Positions 1 through 11,992 of a DNA stretch of 64,000 nucleotides are shown here, one piece after another. Origin of the DNA: Selaginella tamariscina (lineage: Eukaryota > Streptophyta > Lycopodiopsida > Selaginellales > Selaginellaceae); contig PUQB01000437.1 of assembly GCA_003024785.1 (NCBI GenBank), positions 1 to 64,000 of the forward strand. The letters are read 5' to 3'. The translations under genes were made by a program, and so were the position numbers. How positions within the stretch are numbered: position 1 is the stretch's first letter; the number at the start of each line of letters is the position of its first letter. The notes beneath the pieces are model-generated. The model had not been told where the DNA came from. It saw only the letters and a list, made by a program, of their open reading frames with translations, and did no database searches.

Positions 1-575
1 GTGGGATTAATCGGCCATTTTTTTTCGCCTTTTAGAAGAGGTGGCGGGATTAATCCCGCACCATCTTTCTTATAGCTATGACAGAATTAGTCCAGGCAAT
101 GCTTCTGTTCAAAAAAGAGTGGCGGGATTAATCCGCCGATAACTCTCTCAATAATAAAAGAGTTTAAAAGAGTTGTCGGGATTAATCGCCAACCATTTTA
201 GGAGGCAGAGAAAGGGGTGGCGGGATTAATCTCGCCACCACTTCCCTGTTTTAAATATTTGGGGCAGGATTATCCCGAGATCTCTTTGAAATCATAGTTT
301 CGAGAGAGAGTTGTGGGCAGGATTAATCCCGCCACCCATTCCCCGTCGTAAGAAGTTGTGGGCGGGATTAATCCTCTTCCTCGTTGGAGGGAGCGGGATT
401 AATCCCGCCCTCTTCCTCGTCGAGGGAGGCGGCGGGATTAATCCCGCCGACTTCCTTCCGGAGGGAGTCAAGGCGGGATTAATCCCGCCGACTCTCTCCG
501 AAGGGGTAGAGTCGGGGGCCACCGTTCCTCGTCGGAGGGAGTCGTGGGCGGGATTAATCCCGCCCATCAGTTGTA
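1..575. repeat. Palindrome array in gene A 5' intron (copy 1)
   Basis: About 12 copies of the 18-bp palindrome GGCGGGATTAATCCCGCC and 1-3 base variants, about 40-70 bp apart. Spacers in the half nearest gene A are themselves partly self-complementary (CTCCGACGAGGA-type). The array lies in the intron that splices at 710/711. Short ORFs across it, with GGINPA or AGLIPP repeats, are by-products. Confidence 0.9.
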
Positions 576-710
576 TTAATAAAGCATGAGATATTATCTT
601 ATACATAATTATGTATTATTGCACATGCATATTATTAAGCAACCGCATTCAGATTTCTTAGAAATATTGCATAAACAGATATCATAAATAACACAATTAT
701 TTATGTGCAG

Positions 711-3700
711 GACAATATTTAATACTGGAGATAAAGTATGTCTTCTTCGGAACAACGAGATAGTTGGCACTGGAACTGTGGAAGTTCGAGATGATAATGC
801 ATCATGTCACAATATTGCCCAAGGATCTTGTGTGTACGTATGGGTGAACACCATTTCAAGCATGTTGAGGTTCGGGAATGGAATTTGAGGAGGGTTCTCC
901 TGTATTGTGGAATTTGGATGAAGTCAAGGCTGACACAGAATATGCAGAGTCACAAACAAATAGTAGCACGAGTTTACCAGATGATGGCTTGCCTGCTGTG
1001 ATGGATGAGGTGATTCTCTTTCTTCATGAGATTGAGGTTGGGAGAGGCATCATCACAGCTATAAATCCAATGGAAGCAGTGTCAGAAGAGAAACTAGGGT
1101 CCGACTTCGTGGGTGTAGTTGTGACAGAGGTTTCACCTAATGGCACATTGCATCCTGGATCCCTCGTGAGGTGGCGAACATCTGAATTAAGACGGCAAGA
1201 TGGTTCAACATATTCTGGGTTGGATTTCAATAATAACAACCCGGAAGAACAACTCATATTTGAAGAGGTTCCTTGCATTGGTCCTATTGTAAGAAAAAGG
1301 CGATTCATGGGTTGCAGATCTTCCCCTGCAAGTTTCAGCAAGAGGGTAAAGATGGATCCTACATCTTCCGAAAGTGTTACGAGCATTTCCACGATTGACT
1401 GCTGCAAGAAGAAGTGTTGTCAGATGGCAGACCGGAATGAAATTACCCAATGTAGACATGTCTTTCGTACGCTCACCCAAAAGCAAAGGCATGAGTTTGT
1501 ATATGCTGCACTAACTGGGTGTATTGATGGAATGGCCTCGGACACAGGTTATCAGAGTACATCCATGGTATTTAATAAGGTGGCCATCTGCTTCAAAGCT
1601 TGGTACAGTATATACGGGATCCCAAAGACCACGTTCTACCGTCGGAGGGATGAGTGGCTAGATGGAGCGCGAACCTCAGTACATGGGAACACTCGCTTGG
1701 TCAAAACCCGCTCTCACATTATGGCAGCCATAGAGATACTCAAGGCTTTTGTGGAAGCAAATGCAGACAGGATGCCTCACAAATGCCGAACCACAAATGC
1801 AGGGGTCAGGGAAAATCTCAAGGTTTTGCCTTCAATCTACACTCAATTGAAGCTGTGTGAACATGTGAACAAGTGCCTCAGTTTGATGGGGCTCCAAGCA
1901 ATCTGCACTGGTACCTTCAACAACATATGGAATACTCATTTTAAGGATGTGGAGATTGCAAAACACTCTAGCTTTTCCAAGTGTGACACTTGTACATCAT
2001 TGAAGGCTGCAGAGGCTTGTGCAAAAACCTTGGTGGAGATCACTGCCATTCAAAAGAAGATGGAGGCCCACATGATTGCACAACAAACTTGCCGGTCTCA
2101 GTACTATGCACACCGCATGCTTTCTGTGTCACGCCCATCAGAGTACCTGTGCTTGATCCATGACAAGATGGATCATTCAAAGACCAGCATTCCAAAGCTC
2201 TTTGCAACACCAAAGTGCCTTGGAAATGTCATGAAACTTCCGATTTCATTGACAGGTGTGCTAACACATGGACACGGTTGTGAGTCATATGGACACTTTT
2301 CACTTCCACATTGGTCTAGCGACTCCAATTTCACTATTGGGTCGTTGGCCATGTGTTTCAGAAACCTTGAAGCCCACTCACAGACAAGTCCTATCAGTGA
2401 TCTCAAAGTGAAGAAACAACACCTTCAACCTTTACATAATGCTCTCATGAACACGTCTGCACTTGAGGCTACTTGGGAATATGAGAGGCATTGTCAGCAC
2501 CTGCAAAAAACAGATGGCCCTGTTGAGAGTTCAGGTTCAGTGGAGGGATCTAGCTCAAATAGTGTACATGTGTCCTCAACATCAAATAAGCTTCCTCGTC
2601 ATTTGCTTTTACAGATGGATAATTGTGCAGGCGAGAACAAAAATAGGTAAATCATTTTACTTAAGGGTTTCTCAAGCTCATACTTACTTTTATTTTCTAG
2701 ATATGTGCTAGCATACTTGTCAATGCTTGTTGCCAAAGGTGTGTTTGAAACAATCACGCTCAGTTTCCTTATGGTTGGTCACACTCATGAAGATATTGAT
2801 GCGTTCTTCAGCAAGGTCTCCAACTCTACAAAAAGGACAAGTGCACTTACCTTACCGCATATGATGAATCTTTTTGAAAATTGCATCTCCAAAAAAAGTT
2901 GTGCTTTGCTTGTGACTGAGGTGCCAGACTTCAAAAAATTTCTCAAGGAGTATATAAAAGAGGGAGTGATTCTTTAGTTGGTCACCTTGTGCCGCTACAA
3001 TTCTTTTTCTCCATACGAGATGGTATACCTATTATGCAGTACAAGTTACGGCCATCAGAGCAGGAGTGGTTACCGAAAGAGGGTTAATGCTCTTCAAAAG
3101 TGGAGAGGATGGAAAGCCACTTCTCCCAGAAGGACAACCAGACCCTATTCCATTGAGTGCCCAGCTCAAGGAACAAGAGGTTATTATTGATGGCATCAAA
3201 AAATATGTGGCATGGGTTCAAAAATCGATGCCAAAGAATTCTGATAAGGCAACTGGTTACTCAGAACTATATAAGCATGTGGTCGACTATTGGGAGACTG
3301 TTGTTCGAGAGTTGGAAGGGCCTACTGTCACAAGTACAGAATTGCAACACCCTTTTTGGCCTAAAACAAGGTGGCGAGAGGAGATTGAAATGACATCACT
3401 GAGCACAGACGACATAGAAGCCAGTAGTGATGTGGAAGTGCAAACCCCACACTTTGTTGGACAAAGGAACCAAAAACCTAAAGCATACTTTGATTGCTGC
3501 AGGATCTTCAAAAACTAATGATGGTTCTCATTACTCCAGATGCGTCATATAATCAGCCTATTTGGATGGGTCAAATTATCGACACACCTGAAGTAATCAC
3601 AAAAAATAGTATTGTTAAGGTTGCATGGTTCAAACCAAAAAAAGGCGACACGAGAAGGAGAGCGAAAGATATAATGGATGCCTAGAGAAAACATGGTCTC

Positions 3701-3825
3701 CCAATCAAAAAGACCCAGCATGTTTTATAAATGTTAAATCCATTCGATATGGGTGGATGTCAAGAAGCGTTGATAAAGTCACGATTAACAAAACTGCAAG
3801 GGAATGTATGTTTTCTGAAGCTTAA
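711..3825 (+). CDS. Gene A, DDE/RNase H-type transposase-like protein, copy 1, frameshifted
   Basis: Probable transposase of the element. An acceptor at 710 opens the coding exon. The main frame runs 878-2646, a 54-bp GT-AG intron spans 2647-2700, and coding resumes at 2701. N-terminal half: two similar segments of about 50 residues (around 730-860 and 1000-1150) with a shared [L/F]-x-EI-x-VG-x-G pattern, resembling the plant-transposon DUF8039 type. Middle: basic RKRR, a Cys cluster CCKKKCC and a helix-turn-helix-like stretch ending FYRRRDEWL. Catalytic region, DUF7869-like: LIHDKMD (about 2154), LLQMDNCAGENKN (about 2610, next to the intron) and VGHTHEDID (about 2775), as expected for three acidic residues of an RNase H fold. 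C-terminus: IWMGQII...VKVAWFKP, a small Tudor-like segment. Odd: the ATG seen in copies 2 and 3 is lost by a 2-base deletion near 716; frameshifts lie near 850-875, 2965, 3515 and 3645. The family-level assignment is from motif memory. Confidence 0.75.
2647..2700 (+). other. 54-bp intron in gene A
   Basis: The reading frame before the site ends in ENKNR and the frame after it begins YVLAYL. Joining AG/GTAAAT to TTTTCTAG/A restores one frame. The same intron recurs in copy 2 (minus strand, about 10016-10069) and copy 3 (about 43941-43993). It sits between the second and third catalytic motifs. Confidence 0.85.
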
Positions 3826-4304
3826 AGCAATTACAAAATTATAAAATATCATATATTTAATATTCATAATTATTATAAACTCTTTAATAATAGTACCAAA
3901 TTTTTACTTAACTATATAAATTTAAAAAATGATATGGAAGATTGACTATATTATTATAGGATTTATATATATATATATTATTACTACTACAAATTTTTAA
4001 TTAATAATGTTATATTTAAATATTAATATTTTAATAACAACATCAATATTTATATAATGTACCTCTTATGCTCTTCCTTAATTGTTATATTAGGCAATAT
4101 ATTATATAATTTAATACCTTCTACTTTTATAATGTTATTAATTTTTGTTCAATGAATGCTATAATTTATTAAAGGGGAATACAAAATAGAATATTCTAAA
4201 GAATATTCTTTTTCAAACATATATTCTAAAGAATATTCCTTTAATATTAGAAAATGCTAATTAAATAGCTAAAATTGCTAATTATTAGGAAATGGGACTA
4301 TAGC
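3826..4304 (+). repeat. AT-rich subterminal region with GAATATTC palindromes
   Basis: Very AT-rich non-coding sequence after the gene A stop. At 4186-4243 it holds several AAGAATATTCTTT-type palindromes, repeated in copy 2 (8471-8530) and copy 3 (45488-45545). The same GAATATTC core occurs near the opposite end (22525-22575), so it may be a subterminal transposase-binding site. Confidence 0.55.
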
Positions 4305-4331
4305 CATGCCCATTTTAGTTACAACTTGCAT
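4305..4331 (-). repeat. Terminal inverted repeat, gene A end (copy 1)
   Basis: 27 bp. Read inward, the outer part is ATGCAAGTTGTAACTAAA followed by ATGGGCATG. It is identical to the left end of copy 2 and differs at 2 positions from the gene B end. Flanking host sequence begins ATATAT. Confidence 0.85.
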
Positions 4332-6020
4332 ATATATGCCAAGAATTTGTTATATATGCATATGTACACAACCTGTACATGTATCACGATTACTAATTTC
4401 ATTGACAATTTGTGTGTCCCCTCGTGTTTATCAATGCAAGGTGAAAGTGTGTGTGAACATGTACTAATAAGTGAGTGTTGATGTAAGAATGAAAGACTAT
4501 ATTTGATGTCATATGCTATATCACAAACACATGACATGCATGTGTGGCACAATTGCTTGTGTGTGTGTGTGTCTCTCTCAGAGAGATATGTGTATGTAAG
4601 CCCAATTCACTGAAACGTGCATATGTACACATGCGAATGTGTTGCATAGAGATGTGTGTGTATATTGTATATCTAGATTTTATTACTTTTTCTTTTTAAT
4701 ATTTAACTAAGTGATCAAGTGTTTGGTGCAGCAACTTGTGGTGTGAATCCTCCCTATCTTGAGTTATTTTTTGTCTATCGACAACACCACCTCCTCTCTG
4801 TCATTTAAAGATGCTTTATTGCTTGTTTTTCTTTCACCTCCAATAACATTGGTAACTTCCTTGCCTACATTCCTAATACCCACGGTATTTCCCTTAAATA
4901 ATTTATCCTTAGTTTATATATTAAGTCCCAACAAACCTCTGCCATCAAAGCCCTCGTGATATTGAGAAAGAAAAATGACAAAAGAAACCTCAATTGTCAG
5001 ATCTACAAGACAAATTAAAATATTTTATATAGTATAGAGGGTTTTTGTTTAGGAAAATTGAGATAGGTTTCAAAAGATGACGAACGAGATAGCTTTATGT
5101 AGCGTTGCTAGAGAAATGTATGCAGGGAGGTAGCAATGTTATTGGAGATAATTGGTAGACAAGATAAGAACTTAATAGAGTGGTTTTGGATGCAGCGGAT
5201 AAGACTGTGCATGTGGATGAGGAATTACTAAATAAATTCACATGCGTAAAGAATCCCGACCATGAGTGCTTGAAGAGATAAGGAAGGCATTAGATCAATT
5301 AGCAAAAGATGTTGTCAATCATATCCATATTGAAAATGAGGAAAATTAATATGTATAATTTTTATATAAAGGGAAAATAATAGTAAATAAACTAACTACA
5401 TAGTTTATTTTATACTAGGTTCATTTAAGTCCCAATTAAATTTCAGTTATTAGCTCTTAATTTCTTGTAAAATAATTTTTCATATATAAATCCACTATTA
5501 CTCTTTAGTACTCACTCCTCTACGTTTTTTATTTTCATTTTTTAATAATTTCTATACACAACAGAATTTTTTTTTAATGTATTTATCAATTTTTTTTTAA
5601 CACACACATCACACACAAGAACATGCACACACCACACTTACACACACAACAAATGCCTTTGCTATGCATTTAAAAATAAAATTAAACTATAAATTAATGA
5701 ACTTACATGTCAAATTTATAAAACACACATGTATCAATTAGATGATGTCTTTTGTTCTAAGTCTTTTCATTCTTACCCAAATTGCCTTAATTTAAAATAA
5801 TGGTGTTTGATTATTCTTTTAACCATCACCACATATTTAAATAGAATCTCAATATTCATTATAAATATTCTAATATTTTGTCCTTAACTATGTTAAATTT
5901 TAGGGAAGCATATCAAAACTCGACTTCGTCTAACTAAATATGTATTGTGCATCATTTAATTTAATCTTTATCGTAATTATAATACGATTTCAACACTTTA
6001 TGCTTTACTTTAAAGTAAAT

Positions 6021-6085
<65 letters not shown>

Positions 6086-8382
6086 TTCTTTCTATCTTGA
6101 ATATAATATGAGTAAATTTCAAATCTTATTCTAGGTATAGTTATTTCTTTATTGTGTAATACTTTATATTTAATGTTTATATTAACTAGTTATTAAAACT
6201 ATCCAGAACATAAGCTCTAGTGTTTAGTGATTAGGCAAGTGACAATGAAAAGCATAGTACAAATTCAGATGTTTGTGCAATTGGAGTAGCAATATCCAAC
6301 ACACATTCTTTTTTTATGTAGGAAGCAAGCCCATGTGATGAACTTTTACTAGTCTGCCTATGCGACAAAGATGAGTTAGATGCTATAATTGTTAATTATA
6401 CAACACTCACAATTGTGTTAAGTTTCAATATAAGGTAATATATGAGGAGATGGTTATATGTGTATAGTTATGATACATACATTCAATCTTTACTAAGTTT
6501 CTACACGATGTCTAATGTGTGTGTGTGTATAAATATATATATGCCATGAATTTGTTATATACACAAGATATACATGTATCACAATTACTAAACTCATGTA
6601 CGTATGCCATGAATTTGTTATATATCATATGTCACAACTTGTACATGTATTATGGTTACTAATTACATTGACAATTTGTGTGTGCCCTCATGTTTGTCAA
6701 TGCAAGGTGAAAGTGTGTGTGAACATGTACTAACTAAGTGAGTGTTCATGTAAGAATGAGAGACTATATTTTATGTCATAGCTATATCACACAACATGCA
6801 TGTGTGGCACAATTGCTTCTATGTGTGTGTGTCTTTGAGAAATTTTATTACTCTTTATTCTCAATATTCATAAGTTGGACATAATCTTTAGCTAATTGAT
6901 CAAGTGTTTGGCGTAGCCACTTGTGATGTGATCCTCTCTATCTTGAGTGATTCTTTGTCTACCAACAACACCGCCTCCTCTGTGTGCATCCAAAGACACT
7001 TTATTGCTTTGTTGTTTTGTCTTCCTTTCACTCCAATAACATTGGTAGCTTCCTTGCATGCATTCCTAATATCCATTGTATTTCCTTAAATAATCTAATC
7101 CTAGCTTATATATTAAGTCCCAACAAACCTTTGCCATTTAATCACTCTGATATTGAAAAAGAAAAATGACAAAAGAAACCTTGATTGTCGAATCTGCAAC
7201 ACAAATTAAATATGTCAAGTCAAAGAGAACCTACACACCTTATCCTCTACAAGAATTTCTTGAGCCATTTTATGTGCAATTTGAGCTGGATAACATCTTC
7301 ATCCTCATCTTATAGATCATTCTCTTCCTTATTAATCATGGCTAACCCTTCTTCTTCATTAAGTTCTAAATCTAAGCTTTCCTCCTCATTCTAGACTCCT
7401 GTTAACACAGCTCCTCCAACAAAGATTGAAAGTTTTGCTACTATTCATCTACTTGCACAACCCCTTCAATCGCTCCTCTTCATTGTACTCCTCAAAAACT
7501 ATATTTTACATGGTCTTCAAGTGATAGTAAAAGCTACTCTTGCTATAATATTTACCCTCATATCCTCTCCCTCAAACAATTACTACAACGACATTGGAAA
7601 CTACCTTGATGCTTTGATCCGGCCATCTAGTCGATTTCTTGAAATCCTGTGATACTTGTACACACATTTAGTAACAACAACTCTAAGATAAGAAGAATCA
7701 ACATCTAAGAAAAAATTATATATATGTCATTTTTACTTTGTGAAATTTGTGAAATATAGCATTAGAAGCCTTAGATTCAATATGGGTCATCCATAAACAA
7801 TGGTTTTCTTACATAGTTTTAATAAACCATATATATAATTTTTTGGGACTTTGACAAAATTTGTGGAAATATAACATTACAAGCCCTACATTCAATTTGG
7901 GCCATCCATAATAAATGATTTTCTTAACTCTGTTAAATTAAAAGCCCTATATTCAACATCACTAACAAGACCTAAACCTAGATTCAGTATAGGTCATTCT
8001 TCTCTCTGTCGTTGCCTTTCACAACTTCTTCTCTCTTGCCACCATTTAAACTTTGTCTCGCCACCTTTCACATCCTCCATCTCTGATCGAGTAACTAAAA
8101 TGGACATCACAAGATTGAACCTAAAGAGCTAAGGTAGTATATTTTAGATAGGCATCAAGTAACTTAGAAGTGTGCTCAATTGCTTTGAGAAGGAAAGCCT
8201 TTGATGGCTATATAACTTCTACTCTCAAGTTGAAGGATTATGAACTCTTAGTTGTAATGTGGGTGAGACAAGGCATCTGAGGACTTGCTTCAAAAGCAAA
8301 CACAAGACAACTTTCTACTCTTGAGGAATGGGATCCATAGCACCGTCTAAGGTAACTCCCTAACATCACAAAGCAAACCTAG
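4332..8382. other. Flanking AT-rich DNA with a diverged direct repeat
   Basis: No supportable gene. A segment of about 650 bp at 4332-5000 recurs diverged at about 6530-7200. Both carry TGCCA-x-GAATTTGTTATAT, a TGCAAGGTGAAAGTGTGTGTGAA stretch and the AACTTGTGGTGTGAATCC-like region. A pure (AT)n tract lies at about 6026-6083. Several runs of CA/TG repeats. Short ORFs (for example 7185-7394) are not conserved or recognisable. Confidence 0.6.
6026..6083. repeat. (AT)n microsatellite
   Basis: Uninterrupted TA dinucleotide run of about 58 bp in AT-rich non-coding DNA. Confidence 0.95.
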
Positions 8383-8409
8383 ATGCAAGTTGTAACTAAA
8401 ATGGGCATG
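8383..8409 (+). repeat. Left terminal inverted repeat (gene A end)
   Basis: Begins ATGCAAGTTGTAACTAAA and continues ATGGGCATG. The complement of 22706-22732 matches it at 25 of 27 positions. Confidence 0.9.
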
Positions 8410-8470
8410 GCTATAGTCCCATTTCCTAATAATTAGCAATTTTAGCTATTTAATTAGCATTTTCTAATAT

Positions 8471-8530
8471 TAAAGGAATATTCTTTAGAATATATGTTTG
8501 AAAAAGAATATTCTTTAGAATATTCTATTT
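8471..8530. repeat. Subterminal GAATATTC palindromes (copy 2, gene A end)
   Basis: Several GAATATTC/AGAATATTCT palindromes within 60 bp, the mirror of 4186-4243. Confidence 0.6.
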
Positions 8531-8885
8531 TGTATTCGACCCTTTAATAAATTATAGCATTCATTGAACAAAAATTAATAACATTATAAAAGTAGAAGTA
8601 TTAAATTATATAATATATTGCCTAATATAACAATTAAGGAAGAGCATAAGAGGTACATTATATAAATATTGATGTTGTTATTAAAATATTAATATTTAAA
8701 TATAACATTATTAATTAAAAATTTGTAGTAGTAATAATATATATATAAAATCCTATAATAATATAGTCAATCTTCCATATTTTTTTAAATTTATATAGTT
8801 AAGTAAACAATTTGGTACTATTATTAAAGAGTTTATAATAATTATGAATATTAAATATATGATATTTTATAATTTTGTAATTGCT

Positions 8886-11800
8886 TTAAGCTTCAGAAAA
8901 CATACATTCCCTTGCAGTTTTGTTAATCGTGACTTTATCAACGCTTCTTGACATCCACCCATATCGAATGGATTTAACATTTATAAAACATGCTGGGTCT
9001 TTTTGATTGGGAGACCATGTTTTCTCTAGGCATCCATTATATCTTTCGCTCTCCTTCTCGTGTCGCCTTTTTTGTGGTTTGAACCATGCAACCTTAACAA
9101 TACTATTTTTTGTGATTACTTCAGGTGTGTCGATAATTTGACCCATCCAAATAGGCTGATTATATGACGCATCTGGAGTAATGAGAACCATCATTAGTTT
9201 TTGAAGATCCTGCAGCAATCAAAGTATGCTTTAGGTTTTTGGTTCCTTTGTCCAACAAAGTGTGGGGTTTGCACTTCCACATCACTACTGGCTTCTATGT
9301 CGTCTGTGCTCAGTGATGTCATTTCAATCTCCTCTCGCCACCTTGTTTTAGGCCAAAAAGGGTGTTGCAATTCTGTACTTGTGACAGTAGGCCCTTCCAA
9401 CTCTCGAACAACAGTCTCCCAATAGTCGACCACATGCTTATATAGTTCTGAGTAACCAGTTGCCTTATCAGAATTCTTTGGCATCGATTTTTGAACCCAT
9501 GCCACATATTTTTTGATGCCATCAATAATAACCTCTTGTTCCTTGAGCTGGGCACTCAATGGAATAGGGTCTGGTTGTCCTTCTGGGAGAAGTGGCTTTC
9601 CATTCTCTCCACTTTTGAAGAGCATTAACCCCTCTTTCGGTAACCACTCCTGCTCTGATGGCCGTAACTTGTACTGCATAATAGGTATACCATCTCGTAT
9701 GGAGAAAAAGAATTGTAGCGGCACAAGGTGACCAACTAAAGAATCACTCCCCTCTTTTATATACTCCTTGAGAAATTTTTTGAAGTCTGGCACCTCAGTC
9801 ACAAGCAAAGCACAACTTTTTTTGGAGATGCAATTTTCAAAAAGATTCATCATATGCGGTAAGGTAAGTGCACTTGTCCTTTTTGTAGAGTTGGAGACCT
9901 TGCTGAAGAACGCATCAATATCTTCATGAGTGTGACCAACCATAAGAAAACTGAGCGTGATTGTTTCAAACACACCTTTGGCAACAAGCATTGACAAGTA
10001 TGCTAGCACATATCTAGAAAATAAAAGTAAGTATGAGCTTGAGAAACCCTTAAGTAAAATGATTTACCTATTTTTGTTCTCGCCTGCACAATTATCCATC
10101 TGTAAAAGCAAATGACGAGGAAGCTTATTTGATGTTGAGGACACATGTACACTATTTGAGCTAGATCCCTCCACTGAACCTGAACTCTCAACAGGGCCAT
10201 CTTTTTTTGTGCTGCTGACAATGCCTCTCATATTCCCAAGTAGCCTCAAGTGCAGACGTGTTCATGAGAGCATTATGTAAAGGTTGAAGGTGTTGTTTCT
10301 TCACTTTGAGATCACTGATAGGACTTGTCTGTGAGTGGGCTTCAAGGTTTCTGAAACACATGGCCAACGACCCAATAGTGAAATTGGAGTCGCTAGACCA
10401 ATGTGGAAGTGAAAAGTGTCCATATGACTCACAACCGTGTCCATGTGTTAGCACACCTGTCAATGAAAAAGTTTCATGACATTTCCAAGGCACTTTGGTG
10501 TTGCAAGAGCTTTGGAATGCTGGTCTTTGAATGATCCATCTTGTCATGGATCAAGCACAGGTACTCTGATGGGCGTGACACAGAAAGCATGCGGTGTGCA
10601 TAGTACTGAGACCGGCAAGTTTGTTGTGCAATCATGTGGGCCTCCATCTTCTTTTGAATGGCAGTGATCTCCACCAAGGTTTTTGCACAAGCCTCTGCAG
10701 CCTTCAATGATGTACAAGTGTCACACTTGGAAAAGCTAGAGTGTTTTGCAATCTCCACATCCTTAAAATGAGTATTCCATATGTTGTTGAAGGTACCAGT
10801 GCAGATTGCTTGCAGCCCCATCAAGCTGAGGGTTCACATGTTCACACAGCTTCAATTGAGTGTAGATGAAGGCAAAACCTTGAGATTTTCCCTGACCCCT
10901 GCATTTGTGGTTCGGCATTTGTGAGGCATCCTGTCTGCATTTGCTTCCACAAAAGCCTTGAGTATCTCTATGGCTGCCATAATGTGAGAGCGGGTTTTGA
11001 CCAAGCGAGTGTTCCCATGTACTGAGGTTCGCGCTCCATCTAGCCACTCATCCCTCCGACGGTAGAACGTGGTCTTTGGGATCCCGTATATACTGTACCA
11101 AGCTTTGAAGCAGATGGCCACCTTATTAAATACCATGGATGTACTCTGATAACCTGTGTCCGAGGCCATTCCATCAATACACCCAGTTAGTGCAGCATAT
11201 ACAAACTCATGCCTTTGCTTTTGGGTGAGCGTACGAAAGACATGTCTACATTGGGTAATTTCATTCCGGTCTGCCATCTGACAACACTTCTTCTTGCAGC
11301 AGTCAATCGTGGAAATGCTCGTAACACTTTCGGAAGATGTAGGATCCATCTTCACCCTCTTGCTGAAACTTGCAGGGGAAGATCTGCAACCCATGAATCG
11401 CCTTTTTCTTACAATAGGACCAATGCAAGGAACCTCTTCAAATATGAGTTGTTCTTCCGGGTTGTTATTATTGAAATCCAACCCAGAATATGTTGAACCA
11501 TCTTGCCGTCTTAATTCAGATGTTCGCCACCTCACGAGGGATCCAGGATGCAAAGTGCCATTAGGTGAAACCTCTGTCACAACTACACCCACGAAGTCGG
11601 ACCCTAGTTTCTCTTCTGACACTGCTTCCATTGGATTTATAGCTGTGATGATGCCTCTCCCAACCTCAATCTCATGAAGAAAGAGAATCACCTCATCCAT
11701 CACAGCAGGCAAGCCATCATCTGGAAAACTCGTGCTACTGTTTGTTTGTGACTCTATATTCTGTGTCAGCCTTGACTTCATCCAAATTCCACAATACAGG

Positions 11801-11992
11801 AGAACCCTCCTCAAATTCCATTCCCGGAACCTCAACATGCTTGAAAATGGTGTTCACCCATACGTACACACAAGATCCTTGGGCAATATTGTGACATGAT
11901 GCATTATCATCTCGAACTTCCACAGTTCCAGTGCCAACTATCTCGTTGTTCCGAAGAAGACATACTTTATCTCCAGTATTATACATATTGTC
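8886..11992 (-). CDS. Gene A, DDE/RNase H-type transposase-like protein, copy 2, frameshifted
   Basis: Minus-strand copy of gene A. The acceptor (GTGCAG) leaves the exon starting at 11992 with the first ATG at 11986, giving an N-terminus MYNTGDKVCLL. This copy keeps the start codon lost in copy 1. N-terminal domains and the DNA-binding-like middle are open down to about 10852. The post-intron exon (10015-9194, 271 codons) is fully open and carries VGHTHEDID and the region after it, broken in copy 1. The last segment (9218-8886) is in another frame, with IWMGQII and a terminal SEA. Copy-specific indels break the frame near 11840, 10830-10850, 10490 and 10200. Transcription would start in the GC-rich segment near 13500 and cross the palindrome intron. 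Combining open parts of copies 1 and 2 indicates a protein of roughly 1,000 residues. Confidence 0.75.

Larger units (their letters stand above)
1..4331 (+). mobile_element. Large DNA transposon, copy 1 (gene A half)
   Basis: Right-hand part of the large transposon. The window opens inside the palindrome-rich 5' intron, continues through gene A and its AT-rich 3' region, and ends at a terminal repeat. The same order of blocks recurs inverted at 8383-13000 and direct at 41218-45631. The gene A promoter, the centre and the gene B/C half would lie to the left, outside the window. Boundaries come from comparison between copies. Confidence 0.85.

Noticed and set aside
292..606. ORFs with repeated GGINPA/AGLIPP peptides (also at 12182, 37377, 41605, 46461 and others)
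   Set aside because: Direct translation of the palindrome arrays. They occur in several frames and on both strands, with no start context or conservation of frame.
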